Made by a program: the position numbers and the translations under genes. Source: Melieria omissa (Eukaryota > Arthropoda > Insecta > Diptera > Ulidiidae). Taken from it: a stretch of 64,000 bases of DNA. The notes below the pieces were generated by a model. It was not told the origin of the DNA and did not search any database. It saw only the letters and a list, made by a program, of their open reading frames with translations. Positions 10,484-36,754 of this stretch are shown piece after piece. The stretch spans positions 40,307,348 through 40,371,347 of the forward strand of contig OZ020268.1 in the NCBI GenBank assembly GCA_963971225.1, in the 5' to 3' direction. Within the stretch, counting starts at the first letter, position 1; each line of letters starts with the position of its first letter.

Positions 10484-12171
10484 TTTATTTTAACAATAAA
10501 AAATAAAACGTCCGGCCGGCAAAGCAAAATGTCAAAAAAAACCCCTGGAATTGTCTGACTAATGGCACAATAAACAAGGTAGTGGCAGGAAGGAGCGAAA
10601 AAATTCACGTGTATTTTGTTAGTGTTTTTGTTCGGTTCATTGTCAAATCGGGCGGACGGTTCTCTTGCCAACAGTATTGCCAGCATCGAATAGACCACTT
10701 GGTCTATTCGAAAACGTAAAAATACACCAATTAACAGCAAAAGTACATAGCTTCTATGTTTTAATCTGTTGTTTTACAATTAGGGGCAAAAGTGCTAAGT
10801 CCATAGTTCGCCGATTTTGCGTTAATTCATAAACGAAAATTGGAAAAATAATATTCTTTCGTCATTGCAAAAATGCTTAAAATTTCACAGAAAAAGAGTT
10901 GACTGGCAATGCTGTTCGCCGAATGTAAACAAAACAGACAAACATTTCTGACAACCTACCGAACTCTGACGAGAAAAAAATAAAATTCGCTCCTTCCTGC
11001 CACTACCTTGTTTATTGTGCCATGGTCTGACCGTACTTGTTTGCCTACCCCACTGACTTCTCATCACTTTTCGCCTACAAACTCGTCACGCATGACTTTT
11101 AACGCAGAGGGGAAAAGCCCTCGTCTAAACAGGCTCTTTGAAAATTTTCAAATGAAATGAACAATTTTTTTGTCAAACGAAAAATGTTGATTACGTGAAC
11201 GTGCGCACATTCAAAACCGAGTTTGTGAATTGTGATATTTATTGCAAGACAAGGTAAGTATCCATAATTTATTGCCAAATATTTACATATGTAATTCAAA
11301 TAAAGAATCTGTAACTTGATAATTAACAGTGGTAACACCAGCAGTTTCCCAATTTTGGAACCCTACATGACAAACAGACCATGTAATCAGCAAACAATTG
11401 CTTTACAGAAAGACGAAGATATTGAAGATATTGAATTTATTGAAAACGATGATGTTGACTTTGCTGGTGAAACATGGTCAACTTCTTCCTGAAGGACCTT
11501 GATTAACTTGAGTACATCAGATGGATATGAGAAGTTTGGATGGGCTACTATTTCAAATTAAGAGCCAAATCCCCAAAGAATATAAAAAAGAACAAAGGAG
11601 CAGCTTCCTGAACTAAATAATATAAATATAAATAATATAAATATTTTACTCAATCGATCTTTACTTATATATTGTAATTTGTTGTCATATGTGCATTGTT
11701 ATGTTTTACTTAACATATAATCGTTATTTGATTTGAATAATGGACTGGCCATGCGACAGCACTAAACTAAATTTTCAGATAGAGAATAAGTTTTCGTTAT
11801 AGTATCGAAAATTTTATTGAGAACAAGAAGAATGGCGCTGTAGAAACGATATCGAAACTTTTCGACATCGTTACGATATCTCGGATAAGAAAATTTCAAT
11901 ATGGTAACACGTCGAGATTTTCTCGTTCTCGATATCATTTTAGACACTTTAGCAATACTCGAGAACGAGAAAAATTCTCGCATTAACGATATCGTTTATA
12001 TACCGTTTGGTTTGCTAGGATACTTGAAAACATCATGAGGGAAACATTTTCTCAAGTTTCTATATGTTTCCGTGCTTCCGCTGTCAATGGAAACACTCAA
12101 GGGAGACATTTCAAGTTGCCCGGAAATTCCGTTTTGAGTGTTAGAAATTTTTTTCAATTTCGCGTCGCAAA

Positions 12172-12435
12172 ATGTTAATGGCAAATATTTGTAATGAGGA
12201 AATCCTCCCCGACTTAAGCGAGAGTCAACGAGTTACGGTCGAATTGTTTGATTGGAGCGATGGATGCCAATCCGAGCTTATTTCTGTGGTGGGAAACACC
12301 ACAAACACGTCCCTTAGGGACGTTTCCAGCCCTGAGCACAAGTCATGCGGAAATAAGCTATCGGTTTGCGTTAAGCGTAGACGTTTGCAAAAAAAAGTGA
12401 AAGGCCCTTCGTGTCCAATTCACTCGCAGTGCTAA
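12172..12435 (+). CDS. Unidentified 87-aa ORF (array copy 3)
   Basis: Identical to the ORF in copies 1 and 2. No family recognised. Confidence 0.3.
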   Translation: MLMANICNEEILPDLSESQRVTVELFDWSDGCQSELISVVGNTTNTSLRDVSSPEHKSCGNKLSVCVKRRRLQKKVKGPSCPIHSQC

Positions 12436-13470
12436 CGTCAAGGTGACTTGGCGTTTTTATCAAAAGATGAAGTTTCTTCAAATCTCGACTATTGTCATCA
12501 CATTGCAATCGGAATCAAACATGTTAAACATAATATTCGGCAACTCATTACTTTTTGGTATTAATTAATAAATAAATAAATTAATTCGATTGAAGCTCTC
12601 AGTCAACATTCTGAGAAAATTCGAAAACAGGATCGGATCGTCCGTGGATAGTTCTCGCAGTAATTTGGCGCATAGTCCTACAGCGTCACAACGTTGAATT
12701 CAATCAATTGTTGTTCTCTTGAAGACATTTTTCTACTGAAAATAATTTGTTTATTTAGGTACTTGCCAATATTTTTTCACTCACCGACATACAATAACAA
12801 ATGTTGAACGTTGAAATCAAGCACATGTTTCCAACATAATGACGTAGTTATTCTCGATGTCTTGCAAAACCCTTGCGTCAGCTGATTGTCAAAAAATTCG
12901 TTCATTTTATTTCGTGTGCGCAAGCGTAAATTCTTCACACAAATTTTGATTTAGTTCCTTTTATATAAACATCAAAGTAAATCCTAAGTAGCGACACTCT
13001 TTGACAACCGGGCGTCGATTTTTTCTGAAGGCTCCTGTCAAATTGTTGTTCACGTGTAAAACGGTCACTGTGGTGAATAACTTAACTTTCTGGGTTACGT
13101 GCACTTGACAATCCCTGTAAAACTGTAGAAGTCATGAATTTGTTAAGTGTAGTTTAAAACGATTTTATATTTCGGACACGGAGTTTTTATGGTGGCATGA
13201 GTAGGGGGAAAAAATTAAATATTTATCTAAACAATTTATTGCCTTCCAAATAGAATTATGAAACAATTTTAATTAATTTCCAATGTTTTGCAAAAGCAAC
13301 TCTGCCCGGCAAAAAATATTCACCACAAGTCTTTGTCAGTTGCAATTTCAAATTCATCGTTTATATTTTTGAACAAACGTTGGCTGCATCCGACAAAATT
13401 TTGTAAGTACGAAATATTTTTATTAATTTATACCGATTTTTCTAATTTATTTCCATATTTTTGCAGCGCA

Positions 13471-13581
13471 ATGCCTAGAAGATGTGTCTCTGGATGCAAG
13501 GAAGGTGGGGGACTGCACCAATTTCCAGAGGAGTCAAATCAATATCCGATTGTGAAATTATGCGTTCTACCCACCGCGTAG
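13471..13581 (+). pseudogene. Truncated THAP-domain exon (array copy 3)
   Basis: Identical to the other copies. The unit is one base shorter upstream because of the A-run difference near 13210. Confidence 0.65.
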
Positions 13582-13706
13582 AACCCCCTTTTCTCTTTAT
13601 TATAAATTCCTTTATAATTTTTCGCGGGCATCGCTGCCCATTTTTCATTCTAAACCACTAAAGTCCAGTTTTTCTATTGTTTCTCCATAGCTCTACCATC
13701 GAAGAT

Positions 13707-13856
13707 ATGCATCGTTGCCAAATCTGCCATCGCCCTCATGCCTTGAGGTTTTGCCGCGGGTTCATTGCCATGAACCCCGGCCAACGCGACGACGTCGTAT
13801 ACGCACACGGCTACTGCCGCAACTGTTTGGCCTGGTCCCACGATACGGAGGCGTGC
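13707..13856 (+). CDS. BEL/Pao Gag-type zinc-knuckle protein, array copy 4 (cut by gap)
   Basis: The first 50 codons are identical to the other copies and the ORF then enters the N run after the second zinc finger. Whether the copy is complete in the genome is unknown. Confidence 0.6.
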
Positions 13857-14056
13857 NNNNNNNNNNNNNNNNNNNNNNNNNNNNNNNNNNNNNNNNNNNN
13901 NNNNNNNNNNNNNNNNNNNNNNNNNNNNNNNNNNNNNNNNNNNNNNNNNNNNNNNNNNNNNNNNNNNNNNNNNNNNNNNNNNNNNNNNNNNNNNNNNNNN
14001 NNNNNNNNNNNNNNNNNNNNNNNNNNNNNNNNNNNNNNNNNNNNNNNNNNNNNNNN
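13857..14056. other. Assembly gap (200 N)
   Basis: Exactly 200 N. This is a conventional placeholder, so the real length is unknown. It directly ends the tandem array, which suggests that the assembler failed inside the repeat. Confidence 0.99.
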
Positions 14057-14760
14057 ATTTTCGCTAATAAATTAATGTGCAACTTATTTGTGTGTGTCTA
14101 ACTTTGCTGTGTTTCAAATATACTGAAGCAATAATTTTGCTTCGCTATGAAAATCAAGAAGATCGAAGAGAAAAATGTTGCAAAAGCTTTTCTGTGGTGA
14201 GTGGTGAACAGGCTAACGAACTTTTCGGCGTTTCAGGCCAAAAGCTCCGCAGACAAAAGACAAGTTGGAAATTTAAAATAAGACAAATGGAAGTCGGTTT
14301 AAAAAAAGAAAAAGGATGTCGGTTGTGTTTGATAAAACCTCTTTCACTTTGCCGTGGTATCCTAATATCTGACTTCTGATAGCAACTTTCTATCCAGTAC
14401 GTCTAAAAATTTTGTAATCATACTAAATACGAAAGTGATGGCATGCTTTCTACTTCTATAAAAACTTCTAAAAGAAAGAAAGCTTCTTCTGACTTTCTTA
14501 ATCCTACAATTGTTTTAATTAACACTTTCCCTATAGATTTTTACTGGAGATTGTTAGGGTCCGAAATTCTTCAATTAATTGGGCTTGGAAATTATCAAAT
14601 ATTTGTTAATTTCTTTTAACCACAGTTAACAACACATTTTCCAATTACAAATTGGATTGAAGTTAAGGTTAGATAAGGCAAGGATATGTGCTTATATGCT
14701 TCCTATCCTTGCCTTATACCTGTAAGCCCTGTTGGATCCCTAGCGGTGCCAGTTGGAGCT
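14057..14760. other. AT-rich stretch, no gene recognised
   Basis: The sequence after the gap is unrelated to the array unit. A plus-strand frame at about 14077-14379 stays open for 100 codons but resembles no family I know. A short inverted repeat (AAGGCAAGGATA at 14676 and its complement at 14704) lies near the end of the following LINE fragment. Confidence 0.4.
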
Positions 14761-14762
14761 CC

Positions 14763-15130
14763 TTAAAGACGTGGATTGACGTAAAAAATATCGATGAGAA
14801 TGCGGGTGTTTCTGGCGAAGTTCAGCAGCGGCTTAATGTAATTCTTAAGCATCTCTTCCAAGTCAGAGAAGAACAGAGCCCCTAAGTGGGTAAGGAGCAT
14901 TCTTGAGATAGCCAGACATGAGCAAAGAATGTGTTCCAAGGTTTCCTTGGCACCATTTGCTTTCCATTTGTGATGCCCATGTTTTGCACTGTTAAGAAGT
15001 GCCCAGTGCCTACAATGGCTCTGCAGTATTTCATCGGGAACGAAAAAAATGCATCTCGTAACCATTTCATTCATTGGTTTTAGCGATTACGCAGGTAGCT
15101 TAGCTGTTCCACATAGCGAACTGAAGTTAA
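14763..15130 (-). mobile_element. 3' fragment of a jockey/R1-type non-LTR retrotransposon
   Basis: The minus strand encodes pieces of the C-terminal end of a LINE ORF2. One frame has GHHKWKANGAKETLEHILCSC (approximately the zinc-knuckle region just after RNase H) followed by LLTHLGALFFSDLEE and KPLLNFARNTRILIDIFYVN; the overlapping frame has VGTGHFLTVQNMGIT, the segment expected just upstream. The two frames must be joined by a frameshift, so the copy is dead. The E-T-x-E-H-x-L-C-x-C core is the recognisable motif. Confidence 0.7.
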
Positions 15131-16220
15131 AAATAAAAATTAAAAATTCGTCTTTAAAATATTACAATCTGAAGAGATAGATCTCAAAAAACATGCATAA
15201 TTCCCTAATTTGAACTTAAAACTTAAACTTACAGCAATGAACATTCGATGAGCAGGTTGGAAGAATTTGAATTTGCATTGAAACATCTCCAAGCTGACGG
15301 CAATGATCACAGGACACTGACCAATCGTACTACATTCTGCAAAAGTAGGAAATGGCCATAATTCTTTCTGCAAAAGCTGCAGGGAACAAAACAATTGCAA
15401 AACACTCGACACTAATTTCTACGATTTTTATGGGTGCCTCGACTGAATGGCATCAGGTCCTATCTGAACAAATGATGCTGCTTGACTGAATATGCTTTTC
15501 CCTGCGTAGAAAACGACATCAAAACGACACACATTAGTGTTAACCCGTTAATGTCTTATATTTCTTTTACAATAATAAAATCTCTACATGAGAAACAATT
15601 TTCCAATTGTGTGTCGCCTCTAGAAGCGCATTGCTGTTTAGTGGCTCTGTTGACAGCCGTGAGAGATTTCTTTAACATTTAATGGGAGTTTTGACACCCA
15701 GTTAAGAAAGTTGGGTTTGCTTTCTAATGAAATCTGCTGAAGCTATATGGACAAGGAAGACGAAAAAAACGCAACCTTATATGCACTTACACTGCATTAT
15801 TTGGAAGAAGGAAGACTTACCTGGGTAAATTTCCTTCGACAATCTAGGAGATCTACTAGGGGGACTGGAAGGATTCGTAAGGAGCGTAAACTGGAACAAT
15901 GAGTCGATCGATTGTGGTATCAGGGACCAAAACATGGAAATGATATGGAAAACATGCATGTTTTGGATCTCAGTCTGTAGATTCATACATCTAAATTTTA
16001 TTCTATTTCAAAGTTTTGAAAGTTCAAAAGTTTAATGTGCTTTAAATAGGACACTCAGTGCATCAAAACTTTGTAAATTTTTTTTCAATTATGTTGATGT
16101 TAGGCTTAATATTTGCTCAAATAATATATCTTTCATCTTAGATTTTAAAACCAGAGGAGATAATTTATTTTATCTATAAAAACATTCGAAAATTTATGAT
16201 TTTAAAAATTGGTCGAAAAA
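15131..16220. other. No gene recognised
   Basis: AT-rich sequence with only short random frames. I see no splice-linked coding pattern, RNA gene or clear repeat ends. Confidence 0.4.
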
Positions 16221-16408
16221 TTCACTGTTTTACAACTTTCACCGTCAGTAACTTCCCCAAGTTCATCTCATCTGATTTGGACAATCTCTCAATCGCTGAA
16301 AAGGCTATCTTCTGACTGACGGACAGTTTGTGTTAGTCGGATGATTCGTTTAAAAGATATATGCTCATAACTGAAACAACAGGATAAAAACTGGTTTTTC
16401 GAAGTAAC
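16221..16408 (+). repeat. Diverged relative of the MITE at 51191-51614
   Basis: The segment shares long stretches with about 51355-51540: TTTTACAACTTTCA, GTCAGTAACTTCCCCAA, TTGGACAATCT, GTGTTAGTCG and ATGCTCATAACTGAAA in the same order. The copy lacks the clear TA-flanked ends, so it is a decayed or truncated member. Confidence 0.65.
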
Positions 16409-17299
16409 ATATATATCTTAAAATTAAATCCCGCTATAATTTTTTGAATCAAACGTCTATTTGTTAGTGTTTTTTACAAAGTGTTTTCCTACTAGTCATG
16501 TTTATTTAATAAGAAATAAACTCATTTGTGGGCTAATGCCAAGGAATGACAATTGTTTTTAGTGAAACCATTTTTTGTAGAAACCATTGTGATGCTATAT
16601 ATGTGTCCCAAGTAGCACGATGGCTTTTTTGTAATGAAAAGAAAAGAAATTTAAAAGATTTTTTTTAAATTAAATAAATAAAAAAAATAAAATAAATTTT
16701 AAAAATTATCGGTTCGGTTTGAAAAAAAAATGTTTGAAACAAGAAAATTCTAGGAACTTGTTGCTGTGTTGACAGCAGCACATCTAACATGACAATTTTT
16801 ATAGCGTCCAGCGCGATAAACTTTAATCGTGAGCTTCTAAAAACTGCTCTAACGTGTGGACTGCACTTCAATGAATCAGAGAGCGATTTTAGATATGTTG
16901 GGTTAATGAATAGAGAAACTTTCTGACAAAAAATTTGTAATTTTTTTTTGCAGTTATGAAGCGATATGAAGCTGAGTCAAAACCTGTTCTACTGTGATAG
17001 AAACATACTGCTGGGAATACTGTCCGAATGTCAGAAAGTCACATTTTATAAAAACCCAAACCAGTCAAACATTTGACTATGAAAATATTACAATAAAAAT
17101 CAACAAAATCACGAATACTTACTTGAAAATTTCTTGGTCGAATGTTAAGCTACAACTGAATGCATTACAACAACTGCCCGATGTTTACATCGCAACTAAT
17201 AGCAACGAAAATTCGCAGTGATACTAAATTCCCAACAAAAAACAACAACACCAACAACAATAACAACGTGCAGTTAATTCAATAAATGGCAGAGAGTGA

Positions 17300-21703
<4,404 letters not shown>

Positions 21704-21921
21704 ACGAAACAAAACTAGAGAGATTGTGAAATGAAATTCGAATTGTTCCAAGTGAATTGTGCTCAAGAGACAAAATGACAACCACACAGTCACAGATCGA
21801 TGAAGTAGTTATGTAAGTGTACTACGCGTAGGTTTATTTTATAAGCAACTTCTTTAGTTTTCTTGTAGAAAATTCTTAGTGAAAATTAGTATGTATAGAT
21901 ATTTGTAAGAAATATATTTTA

Positions 21922-21927
21922 AATAAA
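21922..21927 (+). terminator. TTLL1 polyadenylation signal
   Basis: AATAAA 219 bp after the TTLL1 stop codon, the first canonical signal on this strand after the gene. Confidence 0.6.
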
Positions 21928-21949
21928 GCAAAAGCGATACCTAACAATA

Positions 21950-23858
21950 GGCAACGTCTTGAAAAACCAAACCAAGTACTTACAGTTCATACTATCACCA
22001 CAATATATCAATCGAAACAAGGAGAAAAAAGTTATAAATATAAGTTTGTTCTCAATTTTAATGAAAAATCAAAACTCGAGCTGAGCTTTGCAATCTCTAA
22101 TTACATTCATAATGAGGAGTTTATTAGAATGTTTATATATGATTCGGTCAAGCTATGTTGCCAAAAAAGGACTGGGTACTAACAATCAAACGTTTCCATT
22201 TTTGTATCCGAAGTTAATTACAAACTTGACTACACTTTCAGTACAAAATAGAGGCTTCAGTAAAGCAGTCACGTATCGCCACTGCCACATGCCTTCGGGA
22301 CTATGTGAAGGCTTTTCCAAAGAGAATGTTGAGCAGTGAATTTTACCATTTCCAACTTCTAGTAAACCACTTCATTAAACAATATTTCCTAATGACTGCA
22401 AAATACTAAAGATCATTCGTGTCACTAAAAATCGTTTCGAGCATTTCAGTATTAAATTAAATATTTGCTTTTATTCAGCTCATTAATTCAATTATACACA
22501 TTTAAGTAGTAAGACAATGTTGTTAACTACAACGCAGCACTTTAGCTCAAGTGCTCACTTAATAACGCATAATTATTATTAACATTAACACTACAGTAGA
22601 CACATAATTATGCACTTTGATTCCTAACATTAAATGAAACATAAATTAATACGAAAATTAGCGAAATATTAAACATGTAGTACATTCTCGATTACAATTA
22701 GATGCAGCCAAGTGTTACCTTACACACAAATTCTGTGACGCTGATGGCATTAATGCTTACAAAATACCAATACATACAGTAAATTTGAAAAACCAAACAT
22801 TGTAATCAACCTAAATATTAATATTCTTACAAATAGTTTATTTACAAAATGTTAGTGAACAGTGTAAGATTGCAACAAAAGAAACCAGTAATGCTGGATG
22901 AATGACAAATTCAAATGAATCGTTACGATTTGTTGTAACAAGACAAGCGACACATGAACTGCGACTGTTAAGTACAAAAACAAAAAGTATAGTAAAGCAT
23001 GGTCAATGATATTCTTGTTACTTGCATGATTTCATTCAATTTATTTTTAATATTTTAAATATTTTTGTTGGCTGTTTTCTAGACGTTCGAACTCATTTCT
23101 ATTTTAGTAGGTTAATTTTATATATATTACAAAGTTTAGCATTTGAAGTTGAAAAATGAAACATGATTTTTTGAAATGTGTAAATTTTTAAATTGTAAAT
23201 TTTAAATTTAACGGGTTGTTTGTGAAATATGGTAATTTTGAAAAACTGTTACCGAATGGTTACCAAAATATTTATCAAAATATTAACAATGTGTTTTAGG
23301 CAAATTCTCAGCGCATTATAAACGTCTATACTAAATTTTTAGTGATTTCAATTTCAAAAACACACTTTACTGCCATTTAATATTGTTTGCTATTTTACAT
23401 TTTATTTAGCTATTAAATAAGTTTCAATTGGTCTGAAGTTTGAAAACTGAATGTTTGTTAGAAACTGTCTGAAACTATAAAACAATTATTTACATTTCAA
23501 GTCATTGCTGAATGCAGTTTCAGACGTAATTGATTTTTGAAAAATATGAACTGTGTTGAAGCTGTCAACAGTCCTTAAGTCCTGGTAAATGTGTTTGATT
23601 TTGCACATCATGAAATTTTTTTCAGTAACTTGTACTTGTTTTCAGTTGATGAATTTAAATATTTTACGTTTTTATTAATTAGGAAAACAATCAACACTGT
23701 TTCAATAAGGTCGTAGTTATTAAATGTGCTTCTTAACAAATAAACTGTCAAAGTTTCAGTGCCATTTCTAACAACTTTAGGTTGCTAAGCTGATATTTTA
23801 TGCTGCAGCTTTCGCTTAACCCTTTCCGACATGAAAATAAACCCGTTCTGTATGAATG
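21950..23858. other. Convergent intergenic region between TTLL1 and baz
   Basis: No coding frame that I can support. Both genes point here, so it must contain the 3' end of baz; several TTTATT sequences (AATAAA on the minus strand) are candidates and I cannot choose among them. Confidence 0.4.
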
Positions 23859-23866
23859 GTATGGGC

Positions 23867-24115
23867 CAGGGCCGTAGCTAGGGGGGGAGGGGGTTAGGGG
23901 GGTTCTGACCCCCCGAAATGTTAGAACATTGTTTTAATTTATAATATTCTAAACTAGTTACTAATCACACCATGCATGGCTACGTTTACATTGAGCCCAA
24001 GTGCCTAATTAAGTTAAATTAGTCATTTAATTTAGCTTGGAAGCTTGTTTTCAGTCAGCTGTCGGGTTTTGATTTGAGTAACCCCCCCCGAAAAAAAATC
24101 CTGTCTACGGGCTTG
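23867..24115. mobile_element. 249-bp hAT-type MITE
   Basis: Ends CAGGGCCGTAGCTAGG and CCTGTCTACGGGCTTG are imperfect inverted repeats (about 12 of 16 positions). They are flanked by a perfect 8-bp target duplication, GTATGGGC, at 23859-23866 and 24116-24123. The ends resemble those of the MITE at 18213, so the two probably belong to related hAT families. No coding sequence. Confidence 0.85.
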
Positions 24116-24123
24116 GTATGGGC

Positions 24124-25684
24124 TGTAGTCCAACATATTGGACATTGTGACTGAAAGGGTTAAGGAAGCTATAAACAGCACAGTACCGATTTACTATATC
24201 CTTGTCAGCGCTTTATTTGGTTTTATTAATATTTACCAGTGTTTATAGCATAGTTCAAGCGTTAAGATTTGTTATTTTGATTAATTTCAAATAGGTTTCG
24301 CAACAGAAAATCTTGAATTACTTCAACATTTCAAATTCATTTGAAAAGTGAGGAATTTCGTTTGAATTCAAATGTCCCAAAGACATTCGCTGAGTGAAAT
24401 TAGTAAATGCTTTTTTCGTGTGCCTGAAAAAGTAGTTTAATTTCTTAGCTTTACAAATGGTTGTTGTGAGAAATGTGCCTTTTAGTTCAGTATGTGCATG
24501 TGTATGTACTTTAGTCTCTCAAATGATATGATGGAGGCTATGAATCACAGTAAAACATACAAACACCATAATGCGTAATGTATTCAATACCTACGGAAAA
24601 TAGGCCATTTCAATGTAAAATAAATCCATATTTAACGCTCAATCGTTCAATCTCAGTGTCGTTTCTTGTCGTTTTCAGTTCACTTTATCGTTTTCGCTTG
24701 CTGCACACATTCTACGTTTATTTCATTTATTTGCGTACAATATTAATGTAAATGTCTTATAAACTAAAACGCATTTGAATGTGTTGGGCATAAGGAAATG
24801 TGTGGTATGCATGTATAGTATGTGTAGCGGCCTTACGATATCTATAAATAAGCTGCATATATGTATACATAATCAGTTATATAAATGTATAAACAAGTGG
24901 TAAATGTTTGCAACAATCTTAATCCTATATGGAATGAGGCGCGTTTTCAGCAATACGTTCCACTTACGTAGTCGCAATTTCGTTGAACTTAAATTTACAC
25001 GATTTCATATCAATTTCAGTTGTATTTTCGTAAACACTCTACAGTGTGCATATTCGATTTCCATGTATATATAATAAGTGTGTGTGTGTGTATTTACGTC
25101 ATTGCTTTGTGGCGTCAACAAAAGTTATTCAATAAAATGGACAAAATCAAAAACAATACTGTTTCAATAACGATTCGTAATCCTAGTTGATTTCAATTTT
25201 CGCTTAAACCCTAAACTAGTGGCCCAAGTAGTGCGCCACATAAACTCGGCGCAGCCATAAACTCGGCAATTCTAAATATTGATCATTTCACAAGCTACAT
25301 TCTGATTACAAAACATATTTGCTTGCTGTCGTTTCAATTGCTTTCTGCTTATTACATAATTTGCAAATGTTCTTTGCTTTCGAGCGGAATTCCTTCCAAC
25401 AATAGCTTGGCCTGGCCAACGTCTCAATTACTTGGTTTACAGTCTCACAGATTAAGGATTTCATTTTTTAATAAACTGTGTCAATTGTACGTTGATTTTG
25501 TTGTTGTTGTTGTTGACTTAGAAACCGAGCGAAGCACAACAGCCTTGGGGCCGCCTTGGTTCGCTCAACACTCCGTGGCCATGTAGAAAATCTCCACCAC
25601 ATTGTCGTCGTCGTCGGTGTCGGCGCTGCTGCTGCGCTGACTGCGCTCTTCGCCTGCCAGGGGGCGAAGAACGTTCGCCTATAG
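24124..25684. other. Probable baz 3' untranslated region and flank
   Basis: Non-coding AT-rich sequence just after the baz stop codon on the minus strand, with a (GT)n run at about 25078-25091 and a (TTG)n run at about 25498-25514. I see no other gene. Confidence 0.4.
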
Positions 25685-34678
<8,994 letters not shown>

Positions 34679-35160
34679 TGTTGCACTTTTCGTTTGTTAT
34701 GTTTGTTATGTGTTGTGATTTTTTGGTTTTCGATTAATCTTTGGTATGGTAGCAAAACACTTTTCGCTTGAGGTTTACACGTTTCAAATTCTTTGCCAGC
34801 GCACTTAGGTTCGCTTGCATGTCGCCAATCATTTTTCGTTCATGTCATTTTTAGTTTTTAATTACAAAAAATACTGCAATACACAATATAGATGACTCAA
34901 GTATGTGATTTGTTTGTTTTCTATTTTCTTAATTGGTTTTTATTTGCCACTGCACACAATTTACTTTACACAGTTTAAATTTGCTGCGGCCGTTGCAAAA
35001 CGCACCTGAATGTCTACTAAACGAAGCAGAGCAGCGCCGCTTCAAAGGACGGTGAGTGCGCGCTTATCAGCTGCTGTCGCTACTGCTGCTGCCGTGACGC
35101 AATTAGGCGCCGTCGACTGCGGCTGCCACTGCACTACTGATAAGTCCACTCGAGTGTCTT
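34679..35160 (-). promoter_or_regulatory. Candidate 5' untranslated region and promoter of the baz start exon
   Basis: Directly upstream of the minus-strand ATG at 34678, reading upstream, there is an in-frame TAA 7 codons before it, then AT-rich leader, then a G/C-rich stretch at about 34980-35140 (CTGCTGCC, GGCGCCGTCGACTGCGG on the plus strand). A GC-rich island in AT-rich surroundings near a start codon suggests a promoter. No TATA box was identified, so the start site is not placed. Confidence 0.3.
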
Positions 35161-36754
35161 AAGCGGACGCTGTCTACTTCTAGCAATGACTGTTCGAAAT
35201 CGTTTTCTCATTAAGACACTCGAAATTTATTCCCATCGATATTACAAAAATCCCTCGAGCCAGAGACGTCAAGCGGTGTGCTTGTGGGGGAAAGTACGAG
35301 TCACACGACGCAATCAACAACACCGAATATGTAGGCAGAGGAATTTTCGCATGGCAGTGCAATCGACTGATAAGAAATGCCCAACAATTTGCTAAAATTT
35401 TTTATTAAGGTCTTTATGTGTGTACATGTAAAGATATACATACATACATACATATTTCTTTACAACTATGACACAAAAATCATACCTATTGTGTATTCCG
35501 TTTGTTTTAATTTATTATGGCAACTTGGGCGGAGTGTTCAAGTTCGTTGGGTGGAAACCATTGTTGGCGGATTTAATGACAACAATTGCAATGATAATCG
35601 AAATGGAATCACAAAAAAGTTTTCAAAGCAAGTGAATCACAAGTGTACACAAATGAAAAGGGAAACGTGTCATTTGTTTAAAAAAGTATTACTAACTTTA
35701 TTTAAGGTTATTTTTTGTTGTCATAAATGGAGTTATGGTATTCATTCATTATGTTTTTATTATCGTCAATGGATTTGTGGCATTCAACTGCGGAAAACAC
35801 TGGGTTGACAAAAGCAACTTCTAAACTTGTTCATATGAACTAAAAGAGCAAGAAATAATGGAATGGAAAATGGAAAAATACGAACGAAAAATACGTTTCG
35901 TTGAGGTTAGGTTGGTAGCTTAGCTAATTTTAGCTAAAACTTTCAAAAATAAACAAGCTTTAATGTCAGATACACCTTATTATAAAAAGAGATCCTGTCA
36001 GATCCGAGAGTGGCAAAGGATGGAATCCTACAAAAACAGTCATCAACAAGAACAGGGGGTGGATTTCCGTATTTTGATATCGAGCAAATATGTGCATCCA
36101 ACTATTGTTTTTGCTTCTTATAACACAAAATATCCTCTAGTCGTATTGAACGTTCGATAGAAACTATTCCATACCACTTTTGCTATCGTTTTGCCCTTTA
36201 GCTGTCAAAAGCAATGAAACTTAAGTGATAAGTTTAAATGTTTTTGTGATTTTTGTAAATGTTTTATTTATGTTGAAGTCAACAAACGAACGCCACTCAA
36301 ATTACGGTATTGGTAGAATTTATGGAGAAACAAGACGATTTAGCTAAAAATAACTTGCAAAATTGTTTGTATGGCCGTCATAAAAAATAAGTTATGGAGC
36401 AGGTTAGCGGAAATGCAAAACAGAAATGGGTCTTCAATGAAGACAAGCAATGACCGGTAACAGTATTTTGTTTGGAAGCTATGAAATGGAAATAAATTGA
36501 TATTGAAATCAAAAATATTTATTTCACTTATCAAAACTCTGGTACGATTGAATTCATTCCTCATCCTTCGTTTAGTAATAGAATATTTTTTTGCACTAAA
36601 ACTGTCCAAAATTTAAAAATTTTGCCAATAGCATATTTTCCCTTTTCAAATTCGCGTAGTTTTGTTTATTTCACACAGCCTCTGACAGCTCCAAAGCACT
36701 TTCTGAACACATCCTTAAATATTAAAACGAGTCCTCTTGTCGAAAAACCCCGTT
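35161..36754. other. No gene recognised
   Basis: AT-rich. It includes a (CATA)n-like run at about 35437-35455 and no supported exon. Confidence 0.4.

Larger units (their letters stand above)
1..13856. repeat. Head-to-tail tandem array of a 4,529-bp unit (3 full copies plus a partial fourth)
   Basis: The same sequence restarts at 1, 4530, 9059 and 13587, giving units of 4,529, 4,529 and 4,528 bp and a fourth copy cut at the N gap. I noticed only two differences: A at 581 in copy 1 versus G in copies 2 and 3 (Lys to Arg), and a run of seven A after GGGGG in copies 1 and 2 versus six in copy 3 near 13210. Junctions are exact, with no poly(A) and no inserted bases; a small hairpin (GTTCTAC...GTAGAAC) sits at the unit boundary near 4506-4527. 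The unit is a mosaic of a Gag-like gene, MADF and THAP fragments and inverted repeats. The array starts at the window edge, so its true size is unknown. It is either a recent macrosatellite or an assembly duplication; sequence alone cannot decide. Confidence 0.95.

Noticed and set aside
1..13856. Telomeric HeT-A-like array (Gag-only element repeated head to tail)
   Set aside because: The layout is superficially similar, but junctions lack oligo(A), the fingers are of BEL/Pao type, units include foreign MADF and THAP fragments, and copies do not vary at the 5' end as retrotransposed telomeric elements do.
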